A stretch of DNA of 39,657 nucleotides. It comes from JAKORR01 sp964608495 (GTDB lineage: Bacteria > Armatimonadota > Zipacnadia > Zipacnadales > FEN-943). The translations under genes and the position numbers were made by a program. Where the stretch lies: assembly GCA_964608495.1 (NCBI GenBank), contig CAZSOQ010000013.1, positions 1 through 39,657 of the forward strand. Reading direction: 5' to 3'. The notes below the pieces were generated by a model. It saw only the letters and a program-made list of their open reading frames with translations. It was not told the DNA's origin and made no database searches. Positions 1-7,311 of the stretch are shown piece by piece (positions within the stretch are counted from its first letter, which is position 1; every line of letters starts with the position of its first letter).

Positions 1-1
1 G

Positions 2-1477
2 GTCCACACCCAGGGCAATCTGGTGGTCGAGACCGCCGCATCCCCGGACTTCAGGTCGGTCACCCTCGCCACGCCGACGGGCGTGGGTTACGCCTTTGTC
101 GGCTTCTACGGGGCGGAGATTACGAGGCTTGAGTACCGCCCGGCTCCAGGAAGGCTCTGCGGAGTGGCAGGGACCGGCTACTTGCAGGTGTCAATGGAGG
201 ACGGCACAGCCGCTCGGGCCATCGTCACCCGGGCCGTGAGCTGCCCCAGGTGGGCACCGGATGGGCGCTCTCTTGCCTTCCTCAGTGGCGACCGGATCTA
301 CGTCTGCGATGCCGATGGGCGCAACGTACGTCGTATCGTGCCCGCGGGCGTGGACTCGGTGTACTCCCTCTCCTGGGCCCCCTCGGGGTCCACTCTGTAC
401 TTCCACGGCACGGCGGCCGGGGTCTATGACATCTACAGGATGGACCCCTCCACTACCAGCAGCTCCGTCACGAATATGACGGACGATGTTACTCCCGACG
501 CCTACCCGGACGTCTCGCCGGATGGGCGGCTGCTGGCGTGGGCGCGGAGCGACGGGGACTACGAGATAGTGATCAGGGCTCCGTACGGCAGCGGTACCCC
601 CGCCAAACTGACCTCAAACACCGTGAGCGACCTGTGGCCGCGCTGGTCACCGGACGGGCAGTACATCGCCTTCTACCGCGAGAACGTGGCCACAGGTCGA
701 GACATCTACGTGTTCGACCTGCTCCGGCACAGCGAGCAGCGACTCACGAACACGGCCGACGCCGACTCTTACCCCGACTGGACGTGCGACGGGCAGTACG
801 TGCTCTTCACGCGCGGCTCCGATCTCTACCGCACCTTGCCCACGGGCAGCCCGGGAAGCGAGGAGCTGGTGGCTACGGGCTGGGGTACTCGGGTGGACAG
901 CTCTGCTGGGGACCGCGGACCTTGGCGCGTGGTGATCGGACCCCTGGGTTCGGACTGGGGCGGCGCCAATCCGCCTCTGTGGTCCAATCGGCCGCTCGCG
1001 CTGGTAGGCCTTGACGACAGAGGGCTGAGCACAGCGGTGACCTGTATTCTCATCTCGCCCCAGTCCTCCGGCGTCATTGACCCGGTCCCCGACACGGGGG
1101 ACCGAGTGGTTGTGGCCAGGGTCTCCGGGACCAGTGGTGTCAACCAGGTCTGGGAGGACAACGGCCCTCGCCTCCCTGTGACCAAGATCATCGTGGAGCA
1201 GTCGGATGGTGCCTACGCGGGGAGTATCCTGCTGGTCTTTGGGGCCGAGACAGGCCGTCTCAGCAGTGTGATACCGGTGCATGAGCAGCCGTGGACGAGT
1301 GGAGCGGGGCAGGGCGGTGTGCGGGCGGAGCTCAAGGGCAACCGCCTGCTGCTGCACGCGCCCGCCACGGCGGTATATGTGCCTCAGCCGGGGGGCGGGG
1401 CGCAGAACCTGGCGCCGGGCGGGGCGACGGTTGTGGTACTGAATGGCGCCACCGGCCGGCCGCTTGGCGTGCGGTGA
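2..1477 (+). CDS. TolB-like beta-propeller protein, 5' truncated by window edge
   Basis: The frame is open back to base 2, so the true start lies outside the window; the first possible internal start is a GTG at 23. About residues 60-270 hold repeated TolB/PD40 blades with the signature (W/V)SPDG followed by a hydrophobic strand: WAPDGRSLAFLS, WAPSGSTLYFHG, VSPDGRLLAWAR, WSPDGQYIAFYR and WTCDGQYVLFTR. Such propellers bind peptides, proteins or glycans in the envelope. The C-terminal 200 residues do not continue the blade pattern; they are Gly/Val-rich and beta-like and I do not recognise them. No enzyme motif is visible. The missing N-terminus would show whether there is a signal peptide. The gene converges on the ECF sigma factor gene, 136 bp away. 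The fold call is firm; the function is unknown. Confidence 0.8.
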   Translation, partial: VHTQGNLVVETAASPDFRSVTLATPTGVGYAFVGFYGAEITRLEYRPAPGRLCGVAGTGYLQVSMEDGTAARAIVTRAVSCPRWAPDGRSLAFLSGDRIYVCDADGRNVRRIVPAGVDSVYSLSWAPSGSTLYFHGTAAGVYDIYRMDPSTTSSSVTNMTDDVTPDAYPDVSPDGRLLAWARSDGDYEIVIRAPYGSGTPAKLTSNTVSDLWPRWSPDGQYIAFYRENVATGRDIYVFDLLRHSEQRLTNTADADSYPDWTCDGQYVLFTRGSDLYRTLPTGSPGSEELVATGWGTRVDSSAGDRGPWRVVIGPLGSDWGGANPPLWSNRPLALVGLDDRGLSTAVTCILISPQSSGVIDPVPDTGDRVVVARVSGTSGVNQVWEDNGPRLPVTKIIVEQSDGAYAGSILLVFGAETGRLSSVIPVHEQPWTSGAGQGGVRAELKGNRLLLHAPATAVYVPQPGGGAQNLAPGGATVVVLNGATGRPLGVR

Positions 1478-1613
1478 CGCCGGGCGAGGCAGCCTGTTCG
1501 TATCACGCTGTAACGTCGCCCCAAGCCCGCGCCGTGGCGGGGCCCCGGTCGCGGATGAGACGGGGGCCGGCCTGGCCCCATACGCCTCGCCCAGTGTCAA
1601 CATCCGGGGCTAC

Positions 1614-3008
1614 TCAGGGCCCGTGAAGGGCGTAGTCTGGGATCTGGTCGTACCAGAGGTAGTAGACCTCGCCGAAGACGTCGAGCCGCGGGACGCCCGC
1701 CTCGGCCAGTCGCTCGTAGGTGCCGCGGGCGTCCTCTTTGCGGCGGGGGTCCCGGGCGGAGTAGCGTAGGCCGTTGTACCTGCGCCAGAGCAGGAGACGG
1801 CCGTCGTCGAGGAAGAACTCCTCGGTGGCGGTGCCGGTGACCGGGTCGTCGGACCAGTCCACGGGCTCCCTGCCACCTCCGCCCGCCCGGCGTAGGCACC
1901 GGAAGCGGCGACGGCCGATCCTGACCTCCCAGAGGTGGGCGTCCACCTGGGACCCGTTGAGATCGCCCTCGGGCTCAAGGCGGGAGCCGGGGACGACCCG
2001 CAGGGATTCCTCCCGGGGCTGCGCATCGCGCCAATCGGGCAGGTCGGGCGTGATGAGGTGGGTGGGCTTGTCGGCCGGGCCGTACTCCTTGGCGCAGAAG
2101 AGCACCGTGTCCCCGCGCGGGCGGTAGTAGGGCCGCCAGTACCACGCAGCCTTGCCCTCGTCGCTGAAGGAGAGCCCGTCCTGGCGAAGGGCCGGCTCGC
2201 CGCCGACGTCGAAGGGCCCCTCGACCACCGCGTGACTGACCATGTACAGCTTCGCTGCCGGGTGGTCGTAGTCGGCATAGCAGGCCTCGGCGCCCGGCTC
2301 GAGGGCCGGGAAGTTGCCGTGCGGCGACAGCGCCCGCACCGGCCGCGGTTCCTCGGCCAGGGGCGTCGTCGCGATCTTGGGCTCGACCGGCGGGAACCTG
2401 GGGATCTTGGCCAGGCGCTCGCGGTGTTCCGGGGTGAGGCGGTACTCGTCGAACTCCTCGCGGGCCATCTCGATCAGCTCCTGGCGCAGCACGCTGCGGG
2501 CCTCGGAGAGCAGGCGCTTGACGGTGCCGGTGGGTCTGCCCACCAGGTGGGCCACCTCGGCGACCGCAAGGCCCTGGAGGTAGTGCAGGATCACGACCTG
2601 GCGGCGCGTCTCGTCCAGCGCCCCGAGGGCGTCCAGGACCTCGCCCGCCCTTCCCCGGCGCAGGGCCTCCTGGGCCGGATCGGGATCGGGGACCGCGGTC
2701 GCGGGCAGCCGCTCGAGGAAGCGCTCCGCGCGAGAGCGGCGGGTGAGCAGGTGGCGGCACTGATTCGCCACGATGCCCCGAACCCAAGGCGCGAAGGCCC
2801 CAGGGTCCCGCAGGCTGCTCAGGTCGCGGAAGGCGACGAAGAAGGCCTGCTGGACCACGTCGCGCGCGTCCTCGGCGTCCCTCAGCATCGCGAAGGCGAG
2901 ACCGGCGAGGGGGTCGGCGTAGCGCTCGACCAGCTCGGAGAAGGCTTGCGTGTCGCCCGCCCTGACCCGGCGGACCAGCAGGGCGTCGCTTGTTGGCGTG
3001 AGACCCAT
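1614..3008 (-). CDS. ECF-type RNA polymerase sigma factor with a 270-residue C-terminal extension
   Basis: Residues 10-95 form sigma region 2 (LVRRVRAGDTQAFSELVERY, then DAEDARDVVQQAFFVAFRDL and a W-R-G-I-V-A-N segment). Residues 125-185 form region 4, with a helix-turn-helix around YLQGLAVAEVAHLVGRPTGTVKRLLSEAR. A normal ECF sigma ends near residue 190; this one is 464 residues long. The extra part (about 195-464) is soluble, Trp/Tyr/Arg-rich and shows no membrane helix. It is neither a SnoaL nor a TPR domain as far as I can see, so it may be a ligand-sensing or self-inhibitory domain. The ATG at 3008 has GGAG about 9 bases upstream. No anti-sigma factor gene is adjacent. The divergent neighbour is a secreted glycosidase-like gene and a plausible target, by position only. 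Confidence 0.88.
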   Translation of the reverse strand: MGLTPTSDALLVRRVRAGDTQAFSELVERYADPLAGLAFAMLRDAEDARDVVQQAFFVAFRDLSSLRDPGAFAPWVRGIVANQCRHLLTRRSRAERFLERLPATAVPDPDPAQEALRRGRAGEVLDALGALDETRRQVVILHYLQGLAVAEVAHLVGRPTGTVKRLLSEARSVLRQELIEMAREEFDEYRLTPEHRERLAKIPRFPPVEPKIATTPLAEEPRPVRALSPHGNFPALEPGAEACYADYDHPAAKLYMVSHAVVEGPFDVGGEPALRQDGLSFSDEGKAAWYWRPYYRPRGDTVLFCAKEYGPADKPTHLITPDLPDWRDAQPREESLRVVPGSRLEPEGDLNGSQVDAHLWEVRIGRRRFRCLRRAGGGGREPVDWSDDPVTGTATEEFFLDDGRLLLWRRYNGLRYSARDPRRKEDARGTYERLAEAGVPRLDVFGEVYYLWYDQIPDYALHGP

Positions 3009-3064
3009 GGCTCTGCTCTCCGAAGAAGGAGTCCCACGAGCCGCGCCTCCGGTTCGGTGGTCGC

Positions 3065-3101
3065 CCCGGCGGCGCCGCCGGGTCTCTCGCCCGGCGCCGG
3101 G
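3065..3101. repeat. two perfect GC palindromes in the sigma/glycosidase intergenic region
   Basis: An 18-bp perfect palindrome, CCCGGCGGCGCCGCCGGG, lies at 3065-3082. A 12-bp one, CCCGGCGCCGGG, follows at 3090-3101. They sit in the 161-bp gap between two divergent genes, so they could be operators or RNA hairpins in a leader. GC-rich DNA raises the chance of such sites, and no clear -35/-10 pair is visible beside them. Confidence 0.5.
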
Positions 3102-3169
3102 GCTGAAGGATTCGCCGAGGTCGGCCGCAATCAGGCGACATCCAGCCCCCGGCCGGAGGGAGCGAGACG

Positions 3170-5305
3170 ATGCTGGCGATTGACCTGTGCCTGGCGATGC
3201 TCCTCACGAGCGTCGGCCAGCCCGCCGGGGATGTCCTCGGCGCCTTCGCCTACCCCGACACGGAGGCGGCGCGCCAGCACTGGCAGCCGCAGTTTGGCAG
3301 CCTGCCCGTGCGCGTCGAGAAGCTCGAAGACGGCAGCACCTGTCTGGCCGTTGACGCGGAGTTCGCCAAGGCCCAGGACCGGGCCTGCTGGGACTGGAGG
3401 GCGGATCTGGACCTGAGCAAGGCTGGGCTGGTGGTGTTCGACGTGCGGGCGACGGGGGGAGAGCTGGCCGGGCCCGTGGGCATGTACTTCGGGACCGAGA
3501 GGGGCTGGTATGCGCAGTACGCGGGGCCTGGGCTGCCCGGCGAGTGGGCGCCGATCGTGCTGCCGCTGGACGGCTTCGGGACCGAGGGCGAGCCGGACGG
3601 CTGGGACAAGGTGAAGGTGTTCCGGTTCTCGGCGTGGAGTACGGGAGCGGGGAAGATGACGTGCTGGTTGCGGAACATGAGGGTGCTGCCCAAGGGCGGG
3701 CGGCCCAACCTGCTGAAGAACGGCAGCTTCGAGATAGCGGGGCCGTCGGGGGTGCCCTACGGCTGGGGCAGCGGACACTGGGGCGTGGGGGACCTGCCGT
3801 GGGCGGCGGACATGGACCTGTGGCGGGCTCACTGGCACGTGGACGGCGAGGTGGCGAAGGAGGGGAGCGGGAGTCTGCTGGTGGACAATGCCGAGGGTCT
3901 GCCGCTGCTGAGGGCGCAATCGGTGTGGGTGACGCCGCCGGAATCCGCGCAGGAGCTGGTGGCGTCGGTGTGGCTGAAGGCGGACCGCGAGGAGCTACCG
4001 GTGATGGTGGGGATGGGAAGCGCCAGCACGGAGACGAAGGTGGGGCGCGAGTGGGAGCAGGTAGTCGTGCAGGGCGTGAAGCGCGACCAGCGCATGGCCT
4101 TCATCGTGACCCCGCAGGCGCCGGGGAAGCTGTGGGTAGACTGCGCCGAGCTGCAGGAGGGCGCCGAGCCGACGGCGGAGTACGTGCCCGCCCTGCGCGA
4201 CGGGCTCACGGCGGCCAGGGAGGCAGCCGTGGATTGGTCGCCTCCGGGGCGGACGACGGAGGTAGCGGCCGGGCGTAGCATCAGCGGACCGGTGGGGGCG
4301 GCCAGGGCCGAGATAGACGAGCATGGGCGCTTCCTGCTCGACGGCGAGCCCTACGTGCAACACTCCCTGGGGCTCGAGTTCGTCTCGAACCTCGACATCC
4401 TGGACTTCGTGGCCAGGTCCGGGTTCAAGGACGTGTGCGTTCAGCTTCGCGAGAGCCTGAGCACCGAGGACGTGCGAGGCATCTTCGACCGCTGCGCGCA
4501 GGTGGGGCTGTGGATCATCCCGTGGCTGGACGGGCGGATCCCGCGGGACAGGTTCGCCGAGCATATCCGGGCGCTGAAGGACCACCCGGCGCTGCTGTGC
4601 TGGTACGTGTTCGACGAGCCGAGCGGGGATCGGTTCGAGGAGGCCAACGCGCGGCTGAGCCTGGCCAAGGAGCTGGACCCGGCGCACCCGGCCTTCATCA
4701 ACTACCTGTCCAATAAGCTCGAAGGGCACCTGGGGGACATCTACTCGACGGACGTGTACCCGATACCCCACTCGGGCGCGATGGCGGCGATCAACGCGGT
4801 GGCGAGGATGAAGGCCGCGGCGGAGGTGGAGGTCAAGCCTGTGTGGATGTGGCTGCAGGGGACGGGATATGCCTACTGGATGGACCGGGAGCCGTCGCCG
4901 CGGGAGCTGTCGTGCATGGTGTACGGGTCGCTGATCGAGGGCGCGCGAGGGATCTACTACTTCGCGCAGGTGCCGCGCACGAAGGAGTGCTGGGACGAGA
5001 TGCGGGCACTGTGCGTGGAGGTGGATGCCCTGGCGCCGGCCCTGTATAGCCTCGACGCGGCACCGGAAGCGACGAGCGATGAGGCGGCGGTGCTGTGCAA
5101 GGCCTTCGCACGCGGGAAGGAGCTGTGGGTCCTGGCCCTGAACACGCAGGGGCGGACGGTGGAGGCGGGCCTGGCCGTGCCGGAGGTGACGGGGGTCCTA
5201 GAGGTGGTCTTCGAGGGGCGGACGGTCGAGGCGGCGAGCGGGGCCTGGAGAGACAGCTTCGGCCCCTACGAGCGGCATGTGTACCGGGCTGGAGGGACGG
5301 AGTAA
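3170..5305 (+). CDS. secreted glycoside-hydrolase-like protein with carbohydrate-binding-like domains and a TIM-barrel region
   Basis: The 711-residue protein starts at an ATG with GGAGGG 9 bases upstream. The first 20 residues are hydrophobic, like a short signal peptide. Residues about 25-175 look like a jelly-roll domain (WDWRADLDLSKAGLVVFDVR). Residues 180-330 begin with NLLKNGSFEIAGPSGVPYGW, the typical opening of a CBM4/9-like module. From about 385 (HGRFLLDGEPYVQHSLGLEF) a beta/alpha barrel follows, resembling clan GH-A beta-glycosidases. The segment LLCWYVFDEPSG carries an Asp-Glu-Pro that could hold the acid/base glutamate. The second catalytic acid is not obvious; a Glu in YGSLIEGARGIYYFA is one possibility. 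A final beta domain closes the chain. Substrate and family are unassigned. It is divergent from the ECF sigma gene, which may control it. Confidence 0.75.
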   Translation: MLAIDLCLAMLLTSVGQPAGDVLGAFAYPDTEAARQHWQPQFGSLPVRVEKLEDGSTCLAVDAEFAKAQDRACWDWRADLDLSKAGLVVFDVRATGGELAGPVGMYFGTERGWYAQYAGPGLPGEWAPIVLPLDGFGTEGEPDGWDKVKVFRFSAWSTGAGKMTCWLRNMRVLPKGGRPNLLKNGSFEIAGPSGVPYGWGSGHWGVGDLPWAADMDLWRAHWHVDGEVAKEGSGSLLVDNAEGLPLLRAQSVWVTPPESAQELVASVWLKADREELPVMVGMGSASTETKVGREWEQVVVQGVKRDQRMAFIVTPQAPGKLWVDCAELQEGAEPTAEYVPALRDGLTAAREAAVDWSPPGRTTEVAAGRSISGPVGAARAEIDEHGRFLLDGEPYVQHSLGLEFVSNLDILDFVARSGFKDVCVQLRESLSTEDVRGIFDRCAQVGLWIIPWLDGRIPRDRFAEHIRALKDHPALLCWYVFDEPSGDRFEEANARLSLAKELDPAHPAFINYLSNKLEGHLGDIYSTDVYPIPHSGAMAAINAVARMKAAAEVEVKPVWMWLQGTGYAYWMDREPSPRELSCMVYGSLIEGARGIYYFAQVPRTKECWDEMRALCVEVDALAPALYSLDAAPEATSDEAAVLCKAFARGKELWVLALNTQGRTVEAGLAVPEVTGVLEVVFEGRTVEAASGAWRDSFGPYERHVYRAGGTE

Positions 5306-5351
5306 GCGGCAGCCCTTCCTCGGGCGAGGCGCGCGGGGTGACGACAGCACC

Positions 5352-5470
5352 ATGCTGCTGGCGGGCCTGGAGCGGCAGCTCGGCGACCGCTGGTGGGCCG
5401 CCGTGGACTACCAGAGCGCCGGCACCGCCTTCGGGGCGCTGCGCTCTGCGGGGCTCATGCCAAGGGGCAG
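5352..5470 (+). pseudogene. possible remnant of a beta-barrel outer-membrane protein gene
   Basis: In the gap after the glycosidase gene, one plus-strand frame reads LLAGLERQLGDRWWAAVDYQ and continues SAGTAFGALRSAGL. The alternating aromatic/polar pattern with a D-R-W-W and A-D-Y-Q-S-G-like stretch resembles one beta-hairpin of a porin-like protein. The match stops after about 35 residues, and the frame then runs antisense into the next gene. It is therefore either a decayed fragment or a coincidence. Homology is judged from memory only. Confidence 0.3.
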
Positions 5471-5482
5471 GGCGCAGGCCGC

Positions 5483-6481
5483 TCAGTCCAGGGCGCCCCC
5501 GACCTCCTCGACCGCGGCCTGTGCCACTCCCTTTCCGGGCCAGGCGTACTCGCCGGTCACGCCCAACTGCAGCCACAGAGCCTGCCGGAGGGGTCTGAGC
5601 ATGACTTGCTCCATCTCGGCGACGAGTAGGGGGTCGTCGAGGGGCAGGTCGTCGGGGACGGCCACGCCCTGGAGCTGGGCGACCCTGACAGCGCCGCGCA
5701 TGAGGAGCCTGGCGGGCTGGTCCTGGCCGAGGGTGTACAGGGCCAGAGCGGTGCGGGCGAAGGTGATCGCGGCAAGAGCGCGGGCCCTACCTTCCGGGGG
5801 AGCCTGAGCGGACCCCTTGTCCACGAGCTCCACCTGGAACCCCGCGTCAGCCAGGGCCTGGGCCACACGGCAGGCGGCGGCGGCGTCGCCCTCGGCGGCC
5901 TGGAGGACCAGGAGCGGGTCGTCCAGGCTCGGAGGAGTGACGTCGGCCAGGACCAGGTCCACGTCCCTCGCCTGGCCGTGCGAGCGCGGCAGGTCACCGG
6001 CGAGGGGCCCCCAGCTCAACATGCAGAGGATGAAGGACCCCACGCCGACCAACATGTCGTCGCGGGAGAAGTCGAGGAGCTGGCTCTTCTGCTGGAGGAC
6101 GGCGTCGGCGGCTGCCCGCAGCTCGTCGGGAGCCGCCCGCGACCAGGGAGTGCTGGGCGGCGTCTCGCGGAAGGCCTGACAGGAGGCGGCGCCCAGGATG
6201 GTGTCCGTCCCGGCGCAGAGCCAGAAGGTGAGCAGCGTGCGCTGGTCGGCCGCGGACAGCGTGTCGGCCGTGGCCAGGGACACGGCCAGAGGCTCGGTGG
6301 CGCGGACCCCGGACTTCCATACGTCGGCTTCCCCGAAGAGGGCGGTCAGGTCGAGGGTGACGCGATGGAGGGCTGTGACAACGCGGGCCCTTAGCTGGCT
6401 GAGATCATCGGCCCGGGACGCGGCAGCAGACAGTCCGAGGGCCAACAGGGCAAGGGCGGCGAGGCGGAACCAGCGGCGCAT
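5483..6481 (-). CDS. exported protein of unknown function
   Basis: I do not recognise this 332-residue protein. The start was placed at the ATG at 6481 because GGGAGG lies 9 bases upstream; the in-frame ATG at 6490 directly abuts that site and the GTG at 6499 lies within it. The N-terminus MRRWFRLAALALLALGLSAA followed by ASRA-D is a standard Sec signal peptide, so the product is periplasmic or secreted. The mature part is mostly alpha-helical, Ala/Leu-rich and contains four Cys. A central hydrophobic stretch, VGVGSFILCMLSWGPLAG (about residue 150), could be a membrane segment or a buried helix. No catalytic motif is visible. It lies 83 bp downstream of the endonuclease V-like gene on the same strand. 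A candidate promoter lies in that gap, so it may be transcribed separately. Confidence 0.7.
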   Translation of the reverse strand: MRRWFRLAALALLALGLSAAASRADDLSQLRARVVTALHRVTLDLTALFGEADVWKSGVRATEPLAVSLATADTLSAADQRTLLTFWLCAGTDTILGAASCQAFRETPPSTPWSRAAPDELRAAADAVLQQKSQLLDFSRDDMLVGVGSFILCMLSWGPLAGDLPRSHGQARDVDLVLADVTPPSLDDPLLVLQAAEGDAAAACRVAQALADAGFQVELVDKGSAQAPPEGRARALAAITFARTALALYTLGQDQPARLLMRGAVRVAQLQGVAVPDDLPLDDPLLVAEMEQVMLRPLRQALWLQLGVTGEYAWPGKGVAQAAVEEVGGALD

Positions 6482-6524
6482 ACCGGCCATCCTCCCCACG
6501 GGGCGGAATCAACCTCATGCAGCA

Positions 6525-6553
6525 AGAGTAAACGTGCGTGAGGAAGGGGTCAA
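6525..6553 (-). promoter_or_regulatory. weak candidate sigma70 promoter for the exported-protein gene
   Basis: On the minus strand TTGACC (6548-6553) is followed after 17 bases by TACTCT (6525-6530). The -35 matches 5 of 6 consensus bases; the -10 is poor. It lies about 45 bp upstream of the ATG at 6481. Confidence 0.3.
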
Positions 6554-6564
6554 GGGGCGAGGGG

Positions 6565-7224
6565 TCACAGGAGGCTGTCGGCAGGGCCCATCTTCGCCTG
6601 GCGCCGGGGCGTGTGCAGCTCGAGGCGGCGCCGGAGGGCGGGCCTGAGCCTCATGCGGGCCTGGCGCAGGGGCTCGGGCCAGCGGTAGGGACCGGTGGCG
6701 GCCAGGGCCAAGGCCACGGCCTCCTCGACCGTGCACCCCCAGCCCGGCGAGACATAGAGCACCTTGGCCTCGGCGCGGGTGCGCAGGGCGGCACCCACGA
6801 CGTCGCCTTCGTAAAGGACCGGCGCCCAGAGGCCGCGCTGCGCGGGCACCGGGGCGTGCTCGCCGACGAGGAGCTTCTCGGCCACGCCCACGGCCGGCAG
6901 GCGGTGGAGCCGACCCAGGTAGCAGGCGAGCCCGAAGCGACGAGGATGGGCCAGGCCGTGGCCGTGGACGAGAAGGGCATCGGGGGAGGCGTCGTGGGGC
7001 AGACGCAGGAGGGCCGCGGTGATGGCGGGCGCTACGGCATAGGCGAGGCGGCCGGGCCGGTAGGGGACGGGCAGATTCTCGCGGGCGATGGCATGGCAAA
7101 GGAGCCTGCGGACGGCTGGGTCCCAGAGGGCGACGACGGCCCAGGCGCAGGGCCCGCGGGTGGCATGGACGGCACCGGCAACCAGTGGCCGGGGGTCAGC
7201 GGAAGGCGGGCCCGTCGTCGTCAT
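6565..7224 (-). CDS. endonuclease V family protein lacking the catalytic residues
   Basis: Endonuclease V (Nfi) cuts DNA or RNA one base 3' of inosine. The scaffold is clear: LVAGA (14-18), PYRP wedge (54-57), GHGLAHPRRFGLACYLG (88-104), PAVGVAEKLLVG (110-121), VSPGW (158-162) and PEPLRQAR (183-190). Compared with Thermotoga maritima EndoV as I recall it, the catalytic D43 of VAGVD is V19, E89 of the AFREGP block is V64, D110 of the FDGQG block is H87, K139 of GVAK is E116, and H214 of PEPTRLAH is R190. The strand-separating PYIP wedge is PYRP. An in-frame TGA lies 9 bases before the ATG, so no N-terminal part is missing from this frame. There are no internal stops. The protein probably cannot cleave by the known mechanism; it may bind nucleic acid or have a new role. 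Confidence 0.82.
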   Translation of the reverse strand: MTTTGPPSADPRPLVAGAVHATRGPCAWAVVALWDPAVRRLLCHAIARENLPVPYRPGRLAYAVAPAITAALLRLPHDASPDALLVHGHGLAHPRRFGLACYLGRLHRLPAVGVAEKLLVGEHAPVPAQRGLWAPVLYEGDVVGAALRTRAEAKVLYVSPGWGCTVEEAVALALAATGPYRWPEPLRQARMRLRPALRRRLELHTPRRQAKMGPADSLL

Positions 7225-7311
7225 GAGGCATCAGTCCCCACGCGCGCGGTCAAGGAAAGCCGCGGGTCCACATCCGCCAGCCACGGCCCGGCACGCGGCG
7301 CTCGGACCGGG

